A stretch of DNA of 64,000 nucleotides from Bradyrhizobium sp. LLZ17 (GTDB lineage: Bacteria > Pseudomonadota > Alphaproteobacteria > Rhizobiales > Xanthobacteraceae), in NCBI RefSeq assembly GCF_041200145.1, contig NZ_CP165734.1:744001-808000 (forward strand). Reading direction: 5' to 3'. The notes beneath the pieces were generated by a model that was given only the letters and a program-made list of their open reading frames with translations, did no database searches and was not told the DNA's origin. Of the stretch, positions 17,875 through 26,411 are shown in pieces (the first letter of the stretch is position 1; each line of letters starts with the position of its first letter). A program made the translations under genes and the position numbers.

Positions 17875-18588
17875 TCAGCTCGCTGCGCGGAACTGAACCT
17901 CGGCATCGTTCAGGAAGCAGGTCTTGTCGAACAGCTTCAAATCGAGCGGGTTCGGCAGCCTGACATCGCTGAGATCGGGGCAGGGCTTGACGGAGGGATC
18001 ATAGGACCGGTCGATCTGGGAGATGAAGACGACGATCAGGCCCTTGTCGCGTGCGAAGGATTTCAGCGCGCGCACCTGGACGGTCAGATCGGGGTTTTCC
18101 CGCCGCTGGTCGAGCAGTTGCAGATAGTCGATCACCACGACCGTGCCGGGGAGCGCCGCGGCCATCTGCTTGACGACGTAATCGGCGCTGATCGCGTCGG
18201 AACAATCGACCTCGAACATGTCAGCGAATTGCGCCGGGTCCACGCCGATCGCGCGGATACGGTCCAGCACATCGCGCTCGGTATATTCGAGCGAGAAGAA
18301 CGCGGCTCGACGTCCCGACCTCATGGCCTCGACGGCAAGTTCGAGGCTCATCAGGGTCTTGCCTTGGCCGGGACGCGCCCCGACCAGCACCAGGTCACCC
18401 GGCTGGACGTGGGGGAACAGTCGGTTGGCCGGCGTCACTGCGGCGGCTTTCGCCGCGAGCATGCTCCAGGCCGAAAACCCTTCGCTCACGGCAATGCGGT
18501 CGAGCGCATCGTGCAGCGGAATGCCTTCTCCGCGGGACAGGCGCTTGGCCTTGCGCTTGAGATGATAGATCGGTGCGGACAATCTCAT
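17875..18588 (-). CDS. Short DnaB/KaiC-like RecA-fold ATPase
   Basis: 237 residues from ATG 18588, which follows GGGAGG. Residues 1-50 form a small helical module (SAPIYHLKRKAKRLSRGEG, then ALDRIAVSEGFSAWSMLA) like those fused to various alphaproteobacterial proteins. Residues 60-237 match the C-terminal ATPase domain of replicative helicase DnaB: Walker A GARPGQGKT, the FFSLEYTERDV segment, and Walker B VVVIDYLQLL. The N-terminal DnaB domain needed for primase binding is absent, and length is half that of DnaB (about 470), so it is not the replicative helicase. Such proteins are commonly annotated as DNA helicase; the true role is unknown. Confidence 0.75.
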   Translation of the reverse strand: MRLSAPIYHLKRKAKRLSRGEGIPLHDALDRIAVSEGFSAWSMLAAKAAAVTPANRLFPHVQPGDLVLVGARPGQGKTLMSLELAVEAMRSGRRAAFFSLEYTERDVLDRIRAIGVDPAQFADMFEVDCSDAISADYVVKQMAAALPGTVVVIDYLQLLDQRRENPDLTVQVRALKSFARDKGLIVVFISQIDRSYDPSVKPCPDLSDVRLPNPLDLKLFDKTCFLNDAEVQFRAAS

Positions 18589-18785
18589 CGTAGAAACCTC
18601 CCATTGCGAGCTGAAACGCAATCCCTCCTTATGCCTGGCGCTCGAACAGTCGGTCCGATGATCAACTCGCCCGGCATGACATGTACTTTCCCGGCGGAGG
18701 GGGAGGCGTGGGCGACACCGATTCAAGCGTAGCTGATTCCGCCTCAACGGAGAACGGGCATCGGTGCGTGTCCAACGAGAACGCG

Positions 18786-19523
18786 CTAGGCGGCGGCTTC
18801 CGGCACCAGCGCTCTGGTCGGGCCGAACAGCTCTTCAAAGGCTTGCCGGAGCGCGATGTCGACATCGGCCATGGTCACGAGCTGGCCGAGATCGACCAGC
18901 GAGGTGACGCCGTAGCGAGGATCGGCGACGCCGCAGGGCACGATGCCGTCGAAGTGCTCCAGCTCCGGCTCGATATTGATGGCGATACCGTGGAATGACA
19001 CCCAGCGTTTCAGCCGGACGCCGATCGCGGCGATCTTGTCCTCGTGCTCCGTCCCCTTGTCGGGCCGCTTGACCCAGACACCGACCCGATCCTCGCGCCG
19101 TTCGCCGCGAACGTTGAACGCCGCGAGCGTGCGCAGGATCAGTTCCTCCAGGCTCGCGACATAGGCCCGCACGTCCGGCCGGCGCCGCTTGAGGTCGAGC
19201 ATGACATAGGCCACGCGCTGGCCGGGCCCGTGATAGGTGAGCTGCCCACCGCGACCGGTCGCAAAGGTCGGGAATCGGGGGTCGAGCAGGTCGGAAGCCT
19301 TGCCCGAGGTGCCGGAGGTATAGAGCGGGGGGTGTTCGAGCAGCCAGACCAGCTCCGGAGCCTCGCCTGCGGCGATCGCCGCCACTCGGGCCTCCATCAC
19401 GGCCACAGCCTCCGGATAGGGCACGGGCGCGTCCGAAATCCGCCACTCCACGGGTTCGCCCGTGGCGGCGGAAAACGGCGCTAGATCGAGGTCCTGGCGA
19501 GGGTTCTGGGGCGAGTTAACCAT
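18786..19523 (-). CDS. lipB: Octanoyl-[acyl-carrier-protein]:protein octanoyltransferase
   Basis: 245 residues with all LipB hallmarks: [14 protein letters not shown], the [13 protein letters not shown] loop, the catalytic Lys in [16 protein letters not shown] and the catalytic Cys in GIVPCGV. It moves octanoyl groups from ACP to the lipoyl domains of 2-oxoacid dehydrogenases and the glycine cleavage system, the first step of lipoate synthesis. LipA is not in the window. A CtrA-like box overlaps its start codon. Confidence 0.95.
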   Translation of the reverse strand: MVNSPQNPRQDLDLAPFSAATGEPVEWRISDAPVPYPEAVAVMEARVAAIAAGEAPELVWLLEHPPLYTSGTSGKASDLLDPRFPTFATGRGGQLTYHGPGQRVAYVMLDLKRRRPDVRAYVASLEELILRTLAAFNVRGERREDRVGVWVKRPDKGTEHEDKIAAIGVRLKRWVSFHGIAINIEPELEHFDGIVPCGVADPRYGVTSLVDLGQLVTMADVDIALRQAFEELFGPTRALVPEAAA

Positions 19524-19530
19524 TGGCTAA
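19516..19530. promoter_or_regulatory. CtrA-like box between lipB and the FliN gene
   Basis: TTAACCATTGGCTAA fits the CtrA consensus TTAA-N7-TTAA in 7 of 8 defined bases, and its first eight bases are exactly TTAACCAT, the other form of the consensus. It overlaps the lipB start codon on the minus strand and lies 76 bases before the FliN-like gene. Flagellar genes are classic CtrA targets in alphaproteobacteria. Binding is not shown. Confidence 0.4.
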
Positions 19531-19605
19531 CCATAGCCAGGTGATGATTGCAGGCGCAAATGCCGAGTCCATAGTCTCAAGTCCAGTCTCAAGTCCCAAG
19601 TTGCG

Positions 19606-19860
19606 GTGGTGCTGACAGTGCCTACTCTCGATAAAGTCACCGTGGATCTCATGGTCGTCCTCGGGACGACCACCATGCCGATCCATCAAGTATTACGTCT
19701 TTCCCGCGGTGCCATCATCGAGCTGGACGCAACCGAGGCCGACGAGGTCAAGGTTTTGGCCAACAACCTGCCGGTCGCGTCCGGCGTCGTGCTGGTCGAC
19801 CGCAACCGCATCGCAGTCGAGGTCAAGCAGATGCTGCCACGCACGACCGGCACGCGGTAA
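19606..19860 (+). CDS. fliN: Short FliN/SpoA-domain flagellar motor switch protein
   Basis: 84 residues, essentially one SpoA domain. DKVTVDLMVVLGTTTMPIHQ followed by LRLSRGAIIELD and NNLPVASGVVLVDRNRIAVEV is the typical FliN C-terminal pattern. The start is taken as GTG 19606. No other flagellar gene is in the window, so this is an orphan FliN or a paralogue located away from a flagellar cluster. It would sit in the C ring and take part in torque and switching. Full-length FliN proteins are often over 100 residues, so this is a minimal version. Confidence 0.82.
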   Translation: MVLTVPTLDKVTVDLMVVLGTTTMPIHQVLRLSRGAIIELDATEADEVKVLANNLPVASGVVLVDRNRIAVEVKQMLPRTTGTR

Positions 19861-20036
19861 GCGGCCGGGGCACGCGGTAGCGGGCCGGGCGCCAGGTCAA
19901 GGCCGGATGGCGGAAGGAACTTTCTTCCCAAGCTTGTGGAATTCGGGGCCTTTGCAGGCTTGTACCCCTCTGATGGATTTGTTAGATCGGCGCCATTGAT
20001 CCGGCAGGCCTCAAGCCTTAAGCCGGTATCCCCAAA

Positions 20037-20122
20037 GCGCTCGTGGCGGAATTGGTAGACGCGCTGCCTTGAGGTGGCAGTGAGTAAAATCGTGGGGGTT
20101 CGAGTCCCCTCCGAGCGCACCA
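20037..20122 (+). tRNA. tRNA-Leu (anticodon GAG)
   Basis: The acceptor arm GCGCTCG pairs with CGAGCGC, followed by ACCA encoded in the DNA. The D arm GCGGAATTGGTAGACGC, the anticodon arm CTGCC-TTGAGGT-GGCAG with anticodon GAG, a long variable arm typical of class II tRNAs, and the TTCGAGT T loop are all clear. It reads CUC and CUU. There is one more base than expected between the T stem (GGGGG with CCCCT) and the 3' acceptor strand. Deleting T20110 would give perfect pairing in both stems. Confidence 0.93.
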
Positions 20123-20169
20123 CATCCCAAAAATCCTGATCTGACGAGAACTGGCTCGGCCCGGGCCTG

Positions 20170-20427
20170 TCAGCCATATTCCTCGCCGATCCCGTATTCC
20201 TTGTAGATCTCCAGCGGATCTGTCTCCGGAAACAGCCGGCATTTGGCCTGGGCAAGATGCAGGGTCACCGCCGCCGGTTCCTTGCCGCTTGAGAGCATCT
20301 TCCGGATGTCGTCCATATGGGTGCTCGGCTGATGCTTCGGCTTGAGCTGCTCCAGCGCCACCAAAGCGGTCGCCAGCGCCTCGGTCAGAACCCAATCGTC
20401 GTGGCCCGTGATTCCCTTTTTCGGCAT
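20170..20427 (-). CDS. Conserved hypothetical protein, 85 residues
   Basis: A small acidic-to-neutral soluble protein beginning MPKKGITGHDDWVLTEALA, with helical heptad-like stretches and a C-terminus EIYKEYGIGEEYG. No known domain was recognised. It stands alone just downstream of the tRNA, on the opposite strand. Codon use matches the neighbours, so it is probably a real lineage-specific gene. Confidence 0.6.
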   Translation of the reverse strand: MPKKGITGHDDWVLTEALATALVALEQLKPKHQPSTHMDDIRKMLSSGKEPAAVTLHLAQAKCRLFPETDPLEIYKEYGIGEEYG

Positions 20428-20717
20428 CGGCAGACCCCGTATGCGAGTTGCGGCGACACTCTATCGCGGCTTTTGCCGAATCTCCATCGAGCCCGTTGCG
20501 CGCGCGTATGTAAAAGGTGGCCCGCCCTGGTTGCTTGCAGGATGGCCGAGTGTGGCTAAAAGGCGTCCGGCACAGGGGTGATCTTATTCTTGCCGCAACG
20601 AAGTTAGCGTAGATCCGCTGCATGGCATTCGGGCTGGCCGTTCCAGCCTGCAGGCCGACACCCCCCTGAAATCGCAACAACTGCCCGGTTGCGCGCCTTC
20701 TCTCGGCTGGAGCCAGC

Positions 20718-21092
20718 ATGGCCTTTCTAAGCATCATCTACCGCTTCCTGACCAACTTCGCGTTCATGGCGATGGTGTATTTCAGCCTGAACTTCATGGA
20801 GAAGTATCCGAACAGGGCGATGCTCGCGATCCTGGTGCTGGTCTACAGCGCCATGCGCGGGGCCTCGACGCTGCGCTCGTTCTATTTCTTCCAGAAGATC
20901 GAGAAGCTCGAGGCCGAGACGCGGCGCCTCCAGGGCCCGATCAATGACGGGAGCGGCGGGACGAACGCGCGCAAGCAGGTCGTCACCGACGTCGCGCGAC
21001 TGCGACGCGACGGCGAGATCAAGTCCTATATGGACCTGTTCTTCCTGGCGCTGATCGTGCTGCTCTGCGTCGCCAACATTATGCGGCAGTAA
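20718..21092 (+). CDS. Hypothetical membrane protein, 124 residues
   Basis: Two hydrophobic segments in the N-terminal half (about 5-25 and 35-50), a charged helix FFQKIEKLEAETRRLQ that could be a short coiled coil, and a C-terminal membrane segment LFFLALIVLLCVANI. No family was recognised. It is convergent with the polysaccharide deacetylase gene, with 6 bases between the stops. Confidence 0.65.
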   Translation: MAFLSIIYRFLTNFAFMAMVYFSLNFMEKYPNRAMLAILVLVYSAMRGASTLRSFYFFQKIEKLEAETRRLQGPINDGSGGTNARKQVVTDVARLRRDGEIKSYMDLFFLALIVLLCVANIMRQ

Positions 21093-21098
21093 GCAACG

Positions 21099-22352
21099 CT
21101 ACTGCGCCCGCTTCTTCAGGCTGGCGACCCGCGTCGGCGGCGGCGTAGCGCCGTTGGCCTGGCTTACGTGTTTCGGCGCGGCATGCGCAGCGCGCGCCGT
21201 CCGCCGCGCCTGCATCCTGGCTGCCTTGCCTTTGCCGGCATGAGGCGTCTCGGCCGCCATGGCGAGCCGCGTCGCGGCGCGCCGCGACAATGTCGTCGAC
21301 AGCAGCACCTCGATCGATCCTTCCGGGATCGCGAAGAGATCGCGGCCGGGCACGGGCAGGGTGGCCGCGACATCCGCCTGCGCCATGGTCCTGCGCGGCA
21401 GTAGGGCCTGGTGCACCGCTTGCACGTTGAGATCAGCAACGGCGGGCGCCGGAAGCGTCCGGGTCTGCATGAACACGAAATTCGGCACCGCCGGCCAGCG
21501 CGCGATCGGCGTCGTCTCCGTCGGCGGATGCAGCAGCCATTCCACCGGCGCGGTCGGCGTCGCCGGCCGGTCTGCGGTGGCGGGCACCACATGCACGATG
21601 CGATAGCCGCGCGCCTTCAGCTCGCGGATGATCTTTGGCAGCGCCGCGACCGTGCGGGGCTGGATGTCGTGCAGCAGCAGAATGCCCTTGCCCTTGGCCT
21701 CCAGCCGCTGGATCGCGAGCTGGTAGACGCGGTCAGGCGACACGTGGCGCCAGTCGTCCGCCGGGAAATCCGCGCTCCACACCTGGATGCCGCGCGAGAT
21801 CAGATACTCCTCGACGCGTTCGGCGCGCATCAGTCCGGGAATCCGGAAAAACGGCGCAAGCTGCGACGGATCGGTCATCGCGGCCGACGTCCACTCGATG
21901 CCGCCATTGATCTCGGCCTCGGCCTTCTCGATCGGCATTCTGTCGAACGTCAGCGGATGGGTCATGCTGTGCGTGGCGACGGTGTGGCCGGCTGCGACCA
22001 GCTTGCGCACACCCTCGGGGTTGGCCTTGGCCTGCGCGCCGATGGTGAAGAAGGTCGCCTTGATGCACTCGTCAGCCAGGATCTTGAGCACCTGGTTGGA
22101 ATATTTCGGCAGCGGCCCGTCGTCGAAGGTCAGGACCACTTCGTGGTCCTTCAGCGGCAGCGTCTCGCGGTACTGCATGGTGCCGATGCGCGGATGCTCG
22201 CGCGGATCGACAACGATGGTACGGGACGTGCCGAGCGCGCCCGGATGACCCGGACAATCGGCCGCAAGCGCCGCCGGCGAGCCCGTGGTCAGCAATCCCA
22301 GAAGCAGGACGGTCCATGATCGCGTCTGGAGAGCACCGCTACTGCCGATCAT
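21099..22352 (-). CDS. Exported polysaccharide deacetylase (carbohydrate esterase 4)
   Basis: 417 residues. A signal peptide (SWTVLLLGLLTTGSPAALA) is followed by a NodB-type domain at about 70-260 with the metal and catalytic motifs EVVLTFDDGPLPKY and ATHSMTHPLTFD, and later LLHDIQPRTV. It should remove N- or O-acetyl groups from a polymer in the envelope. The C-terminal 150 residues are Ala/Pro/Arg rich and low in complexity, ending in basic repeats, an unusual tail for this family. It lies in tandem with a second deacetylase of the same type. Confidence 0.87.
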   Translation of the reverse strand: MIGSSGALQTRSWTVLLLGLLTTGSPAALAADCPGHPGALGTSRTIVVDPREHPRIGTMQYRETLPLKDHEVVLTFDDGPLPKYSNQVLKILADECIKATFFTIGAQAKANPEGVRKLVAAGHTVATHSMTHPLTFDRMPIEKAEAEINGGIEWTSAAMTDPSQLAPFFRIPGLMRAERVEEYLISRGIQVWSADFPADDWRHVSPDRVYQLAIQRLEAKGKGILLLHDIQPRTVAALPKIIRELKARGYRIVHVVPATADRPATPTAPVEWLLHPPTETTPIARWPAVPNFVFMQTRTLPAPAVADLNVQAVHQALLPRRTMAQADVAATLPVPGRDLFAIPEGSIEVLLSTTLSRRAATRLAMAAETPHAGKGKAARMQARRTARAAHAAPKHVSQANGATPPPTRVASLKKRAQ

Positions 22353-22512
22353 GAATCCGGTCTACCCTCATATGCGACTGTCGCCATCATAGGTCGGAGG
22401 CGCCGAAGAACGGTTCAGGCGCAGGACCCCTTGATCATTGCACGGCGTAGCATGAACGGAGTGTTAATAGGGCTCAAATCACCCCATTTTGCACCGGCGT
22501 GACATTCCGGCA

Positions 22513-23313
22513 TCAATGCGCGTCGGCATTCTTCTGCGCCGCGCCTGCCGGTATGATGTGAACGACGTGGTAGCCGTTCTCGCGCAAATACCGCAGGAAG
22601 GCCGGCATCATGGCCGCAGTGCGCGCCTTGGGATCGTGGAACAGGATGATGCCCTTGCCGGCCGCGGCCAGGCGCTCGGTGATGAGCTTCAGTTCCTCGT
22701 CCGGCGTCATCTCTTCCCAGTCGCTGGCCCAGAGATCGGCGCCGAACACGGCGATGCCGCGCGACTGGAGCAGGTCGAGCTCGGCCTGCGTCTGTTCGAA
22801 ATAGGGGAAGCGGAAAAACGGCGTCGAAGGCGTCGTCGTCGCGGCCCCGTTCAGCGCCATCTCGTCGGCAGCGATGCCGCGGTCGATCTCGGACGTCGCC
22901 TTGTCGAACGGGATCCGCGCCATGTACGCATGCGACCAGGTGTGGTGGCCGATCGTGTGGCCCTCGCGGGCGATGCGCTTGACCATGTCGGGATGCTCAG
23001 AGGCGGGCAGCCCGACCAGGAAGAAGGTCGCGCGCACGCATTCCTGCGCGAGCGCCGCCAGCACCTTCGAGGTGGTCGGCGGATTTGGACCGTCGTCGAA
23101 GGTCAGCACGACCTCGTGGTCGGCGAGCGGCAGGGTCTGCGGAAAGCTCTTCAGCCCCACGCGCGGCGTGGTCCTGGCATCGACGCTCAGCACCCGCGAG
23201 GTGCCGAGCGTGTCCTTGCGCGGGCAGTCGGCGGCCGAGGCGGTGCCGACGAGCGCGGCGAGCGCTACGGCCACCGACATCGAGGTGCAGCTCAGTCCAA
23301 GTATCTTTGTCAT
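22513..23313 (-). CDS. Exported polysaccharide deacetylase (carbohydrate esterase 4)
   Basis: 266 residues. The signal peptide ends near ALVGTASA, and the CE4 domain has EVVLTFDDGPNPPTTS, IGHHTWSHAYMARI and ILFHDPKARTAAM. It resembles the neighbour at 21099 domain by domain but lacks that protein's basic Ala/Pro tail. The two genes are 160 bases apart in the same direction, so they are likely a duplication with separate expression. The start ATG lies close to the divergent mgtE gene. Confidence 0.88.
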   Translation of the reverse strand: MTKILGLSCTSMSVAVALAALVGTASAADCPRKDTLGTSRVLSVDARTTPRVGLKSFPQTLPLADHEVVLTFDDGPNPPTTSKVLAALAQECVRATFFLVGLPASEHPDMVKRIAREGHTIGHHTWSHAYMARIPFDKATSEIDRGIAADEMALNGAATTTPSTPFFRFPYFEQTQAELDLLQSRGIAVFGADLWASDWEEMTPDEELKLITERLAAAGKGIILFHDPKARTAAMMPAFLRYLRENGYHVVHIIPAGAAQKNADAH

Positions 23314-23395
23314 TGCGCTCGCAGCCGCCTTGTGGGTATTGCCTGAACCATCAGCTCAGCCCACTCGTTCCAACCTGTCAACGGCGAGGCGCGCC

Positions 23396-24818
23396 ATGGA
23401 TGAACATATGGACGGTGCCGCATCCGCCGAGGCTTCGGTACTCGACCACGTTCCGATGCGCAATGAAGACGGCGAAATTCGTCACGAATTCGTCGAGGAG
23501 ATCGCGCACGCGATCGAGGCCGGCGACAGTGCTGCATTGCGAGCCTGCGTCGCCGAGCTGCACGAGGCCGATCTCGGCGACCTGATCGGGGCCCTGGAGC
23601 CTGACGACCGCGTCCGCCTGGTCGAACTGACCGGGCGCGACTTCGACTTCTCGGCATTGAACGAGCTCGACGAGGGCGTCCGCGAGGAGATTCTCGAGGA
23701 GTTGCCGCCGGAGACGGTCGCCGAAGGCGTCCGCGAGCTGGAATCCGATGACGCGGTCGAACTGCTGGAAACCCTCGACCAGGCCGATCAGGAGGAGATC
23801 CTCGAGAAGCTGCCGTTGCAGGAGCGCGTCGCGCTCGAACGCAGCCTGCTGTATCCGGAAAACTCCGCCGGCCGGCGCATGCAGACCGAGTTCATCGCGG
23901 TGCCGCAGGACTTCACGGTGGGCCAGGCGATCGACTACATGCGTGACACGCCCGATCTGCCCGAGCGCTTCTACGAGATCTACGTCGTCGACAAGGACCA
24001 ACACTGGCTGGGCGCTGTCTCGCTCGACGCGCTGCTGCGCGCCCGCCGGCCGGTGTCGCTCACGGAGCTGACCGATGAGGATCGCCGCCGCGTCTCCGTC
24101 CTGGAGGACCAGGAGGAGGTGGCGCGCATGTTCGGCAAATACAACCTCGTCGCCGCACCCGTGCTCGACACCCAGGATCGCCTCGTCGGCGTGATCACCG
24201 TCGACGACGTCGTTGACGTCATCGAGGAAGAGGCGGACGAAGACCTCAAGGCGCTCGGCGGCGTCAACAGCGACGAAGAACTCTCCGACACCGTCTTCAC
24301 CATTGCACGCGCGCGGTTCAACTGGCTGCTGGTCAATCTGGCAACGGCGTTCCTGGCGTCCTCGGTGCTCGGCCTGTTCGAGGGCCAGCTCGAAAAAGAT
24401 GGTGGCGCTCGCCGTGCTGGCGCCGATCGTCGCGAGCCAGGGCGGCAACGCCGCGACCCAGACCATGACCGTCGCGGTGCGCGCGCTCGCTACCCGCGAG
24501 CTCGGCTCGTTCAACGCCTGGCGCGTGGTGTTGCGCGAGGCCCTTGTCGGCATCGTCAACGGCCTGGCCTTTGCCGTGATCACCGGCATTGCCGCGGTGG
24601 TCTGGTTCAGGATCCCGGGCCTTGGGATCGTCATCGGGCTCGCGATCATCTGCAATCTTGTTGCGGGCGCGCTCGGCGGCATCCTGATCCCGATGGCGCT
24701 CGACCGGGTGCGGGCCGATCCGGCGGTCGCCTCCGGTACGTTCGTGACGACCGTGACCGACGTCGTCGGCTTCTTCTCTTTCCTGGGCATCGCAACACTC
24801 TGGTTCGGGCTGAAGTAG
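23396..24818 (+). CDS. mgtE: Magnesium transporter MgtE, interrupted by a frameshift
   Basis: Read as one gene it encodes about 473 residues, the normal MgtE length. The superhelical N domain (LVELTGRDFDFSALNELD and similar repeats) is followed by two CBS domains (about 150-270, with LVGVITVDDVVDVIEEE) and five membrane helices. The frame breaks at the run of five A at 24393-24397. One frame reads GQLEKDGGARR, while the other continues EKMVALAVLAPIVASQGG. Removing one A restores the conserved text, including GGNAATQTMTV at the pore. MgtE is a gated Mg2+ channel controlled by intracellular Mg2+. An upstream open stretch is an antisense shadow of the deacetylase. Confidence 0.88.
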
Positions 24819-24848
24819 GCGGTGGTTTGAGGCACATGCTCTCTCCTC

Positions 24849-24941
24849 GTCATTGCGAGCGAAGCGGCGAAGCGAAGCAATCCAGAATCTCTCCGCGGCG
24901 GCAGTCTGGATTGCTTCGTCGCAAGAGCTCCTCGCAATGAC
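24849..24941. repeat. Interspersed palindromic repeat, family A, copy 2
   Basis: The element starts GTCATTGCGAGCGAAGCG and ends GCAAGAGCTCCTCGCAATGAC. Here the arm with GAGCTCTTGC is on the right, whereas in copy 1 it is on the left. The copy sits between mgtE and the HTH gene, about 30 bases after the mgtE stop. Confidence 0.85.
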
Positions 24942-25019
24942 GGGGTGCGGCCGGCGCCCCCCCATCGTGTCCCGGGCGCGCTGCGCTGGGTCCGGAGCGC
25001 GAGACCAACCTCGCCACCT

Positions 25020-25034
25020 TTAATCCGAACTTAA
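25020..25034. promoter_or_regulatory. Perfect CtrA-type box TTAA-N7-TTAA
   Basis: TTAATCCGAACTTAA matches the CtrA consensus at all eight defined positions. It ends 34 bases before the start of the small HTH regulator, in a usual promoter position. TTAA tetramers are scarce in this GC-rich DNA, so the match is less likely to be chance. CtrA control is an inference. Confidence 0.45.
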
Positions 25035-25068
25035 GCGTGCTGCCGCATCATCCCGCCTGCTTGGGGGA

Positions 25069-25386
25069 ATGAGCATGCGTGTGCGGCTGAAGGCGGACGG
25101 ACGGATCGTCGAGTTGCGGGACGGGCAGGAGTTTCCTGTTCAGCCGTTTCCAATCCAGCCTGCGACCAACGCGGCGCCGGCTGACGCTGGCTCGCTTAGG
25201 GTGCGCGACCTGCGCCGCCGGGCCTGCCTCACCCAGATGGAGTTCGCCGCAAAGCTCGGCGTGCCCGTCGAGACCATCCGCAACTGGGAACAAGGCAAGC
25301 GCGCCCCGCGCGGTCCGGCGAGGGCGCTGCTCGCGGTCATCGCGCATGCGCCCGATATGGTTTTCCAGGCGCTCGCCAAGGCATGA
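25069..25386 (+). CDS. Small XRE-type helix-turn-helix regulator
   Basis: 105 residues. A short N-terminal strand-rich part (RVRLKADGRIVELRDGQEF) is followed at about 50-95 by an HTH with LTQMEFAAKLGVPVETIRNW and the XRE ending EQGKRAPRGPA. The shape is like HigA/NadS-type antitoxin regulators, but no toxin gene is adjacent. ATG 25069 or ATG 25075 may be the start. A CtrA-like box lies just upstream. Confidence 0.8.
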   Translation: MSMRVRLKADGRIVELRDGQEFPVQPFPIQPATNAAPADAGSLRVRDLRRRACLTQMEFAAKLGVPVETIRNWEQGKRAPRGPARALLAVIAHAPDMVFQALAKA

Positions 25387-25544
25387 CGAGAAGGTATGAC
25401 GAGAAGGCCTGACGAGAAAGCCTGACGCGAACCTCGCGTTGGCATTGCCCAGAATATCCATTCCCGCTGCCGCGGCATTGGTTGGCAGCATCGCGGGCCG
25501 GGTCCATAATGCATCGGGGGCGACCGCAACTGGGAGGCTTCCTC

Positions 25545-26363
25545 ATGCTGTTCGTCGAGGCCAACGGTGCAAGCATCCCGGCGATCGGGCTGGGGACCTG
25601 GGAGTTGAGCGACCGGACCTGCGCGCGCGTTGTCGAGCAGGCGCTGCGGCTCGGTTACCGCCACATCGACACCGCGCAGGTCTATGACAATGAGCGCGAG
25701 GTCGGCGACGGCTTGCGCGCCTCCGGCGTGCGTCGCGAAGACGTTTTCGTCACCACAAAAGTCTGGACCAACCATTTCGCGCCGCATGATCTCGAGCGAT
25801 CGCTCAAGGAGAGCCTGGTTCGCTTGCGGCTTCCTTCCGTGGATCTCGCGCTGTTGCACTGGCCCAATTCGCACGTGCCGCTGGCGGAGACGCTGGGCGC
25901 GCTGTCGCATGCCAAGCGTATGGGCCTGACGCACCACATCGGCGTCTCCAACTTCACGGTGGCGCTGATCGAGCAGGCGGTTGCACTGTCGCCGGAGCCG
26001 CTCGTCTGCAACCAGGTCGAATATCATCCCTATCTCGACCAGGCGAAAGTGAGGGCGGCCTGCGACCAGCACGGCCTGGCGCTGGTCGCCTACAGCCCGA
26101 TCGCCAAGGGCCGCATCAAGGCTGACCAGACACTCGCCGAGATCGGGCGCGCCCATCGCAAGACGCCGGCGCAAATCTGTTTGCGCTGGCTCGTGCAACA
26201 GAATGTTTCCGCGATTCCCAGAACTTCGCGCGTCGAGCGCCTATCGGAAAACATCGAGATCTTCGATTTCGAGCTGGCGGAGGACGAGATGGCCCGGATC
26301 GCATCGCTGGCCAATCCGAAGGGCCGCCTGACTGATTTCGGCTTTGCGCCGAAATGGGATTGA
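25545..26363 (+). CDS. Aldo/keto reductase
   Basis: 272 residues from ATG 25545, which follows GGGAGG. The AKR tetrad is visible: Asp and Tyr in YRHIDTAQVYDNEREVG, Lys in VFVTTKVW, and His in LALLHWPNSH. Cofactor-binding text includes VGVSNF-type HIGVSNF and IPRTSRVERL. It is a soluble NADPH-dependent carbonyl reductase of the 2,5-diketogluconate reductase-like group. The substrate is unknown. The gene is followed after 48 bases by the TonB-like gene. Confidence 0.9.
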   Translation: MLFVEANGASIPAIGLGTWELSDRTCARVVEQALRLGYRHIDTAQVYDNEREVGDGLRASGVRREDVFVTTKVWTNHFAPHDLERSLKESLVRLRLPSVDLALLHWPNSHVPLAETLGALSHAKRMGLTHHIGVSNFTVALIEQAVALSPEPLVCNQVEYHPYLDQAKVRAACDQHGLALVAYSPIAKGRIKADQTLAEIGRAHRKTPAQICLRWLVQQNVSAIPRTSRVERLSENIEIFDFELAEDEMARIASLANPKGRLTDFGFAPKWD

Positions 26364-26411
26364 GGGCCGGTTGGGTTATGCTACGACCAGCCGGCAACCC
26401 AAGATCGGGCG

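Noticed and set aside
22874..23395. N-terminal extension of the mgtE frame over the second deacetylase
   Set aside because: It is antisense to a clear CE4 gene. MgtE homology starts only after 23396.
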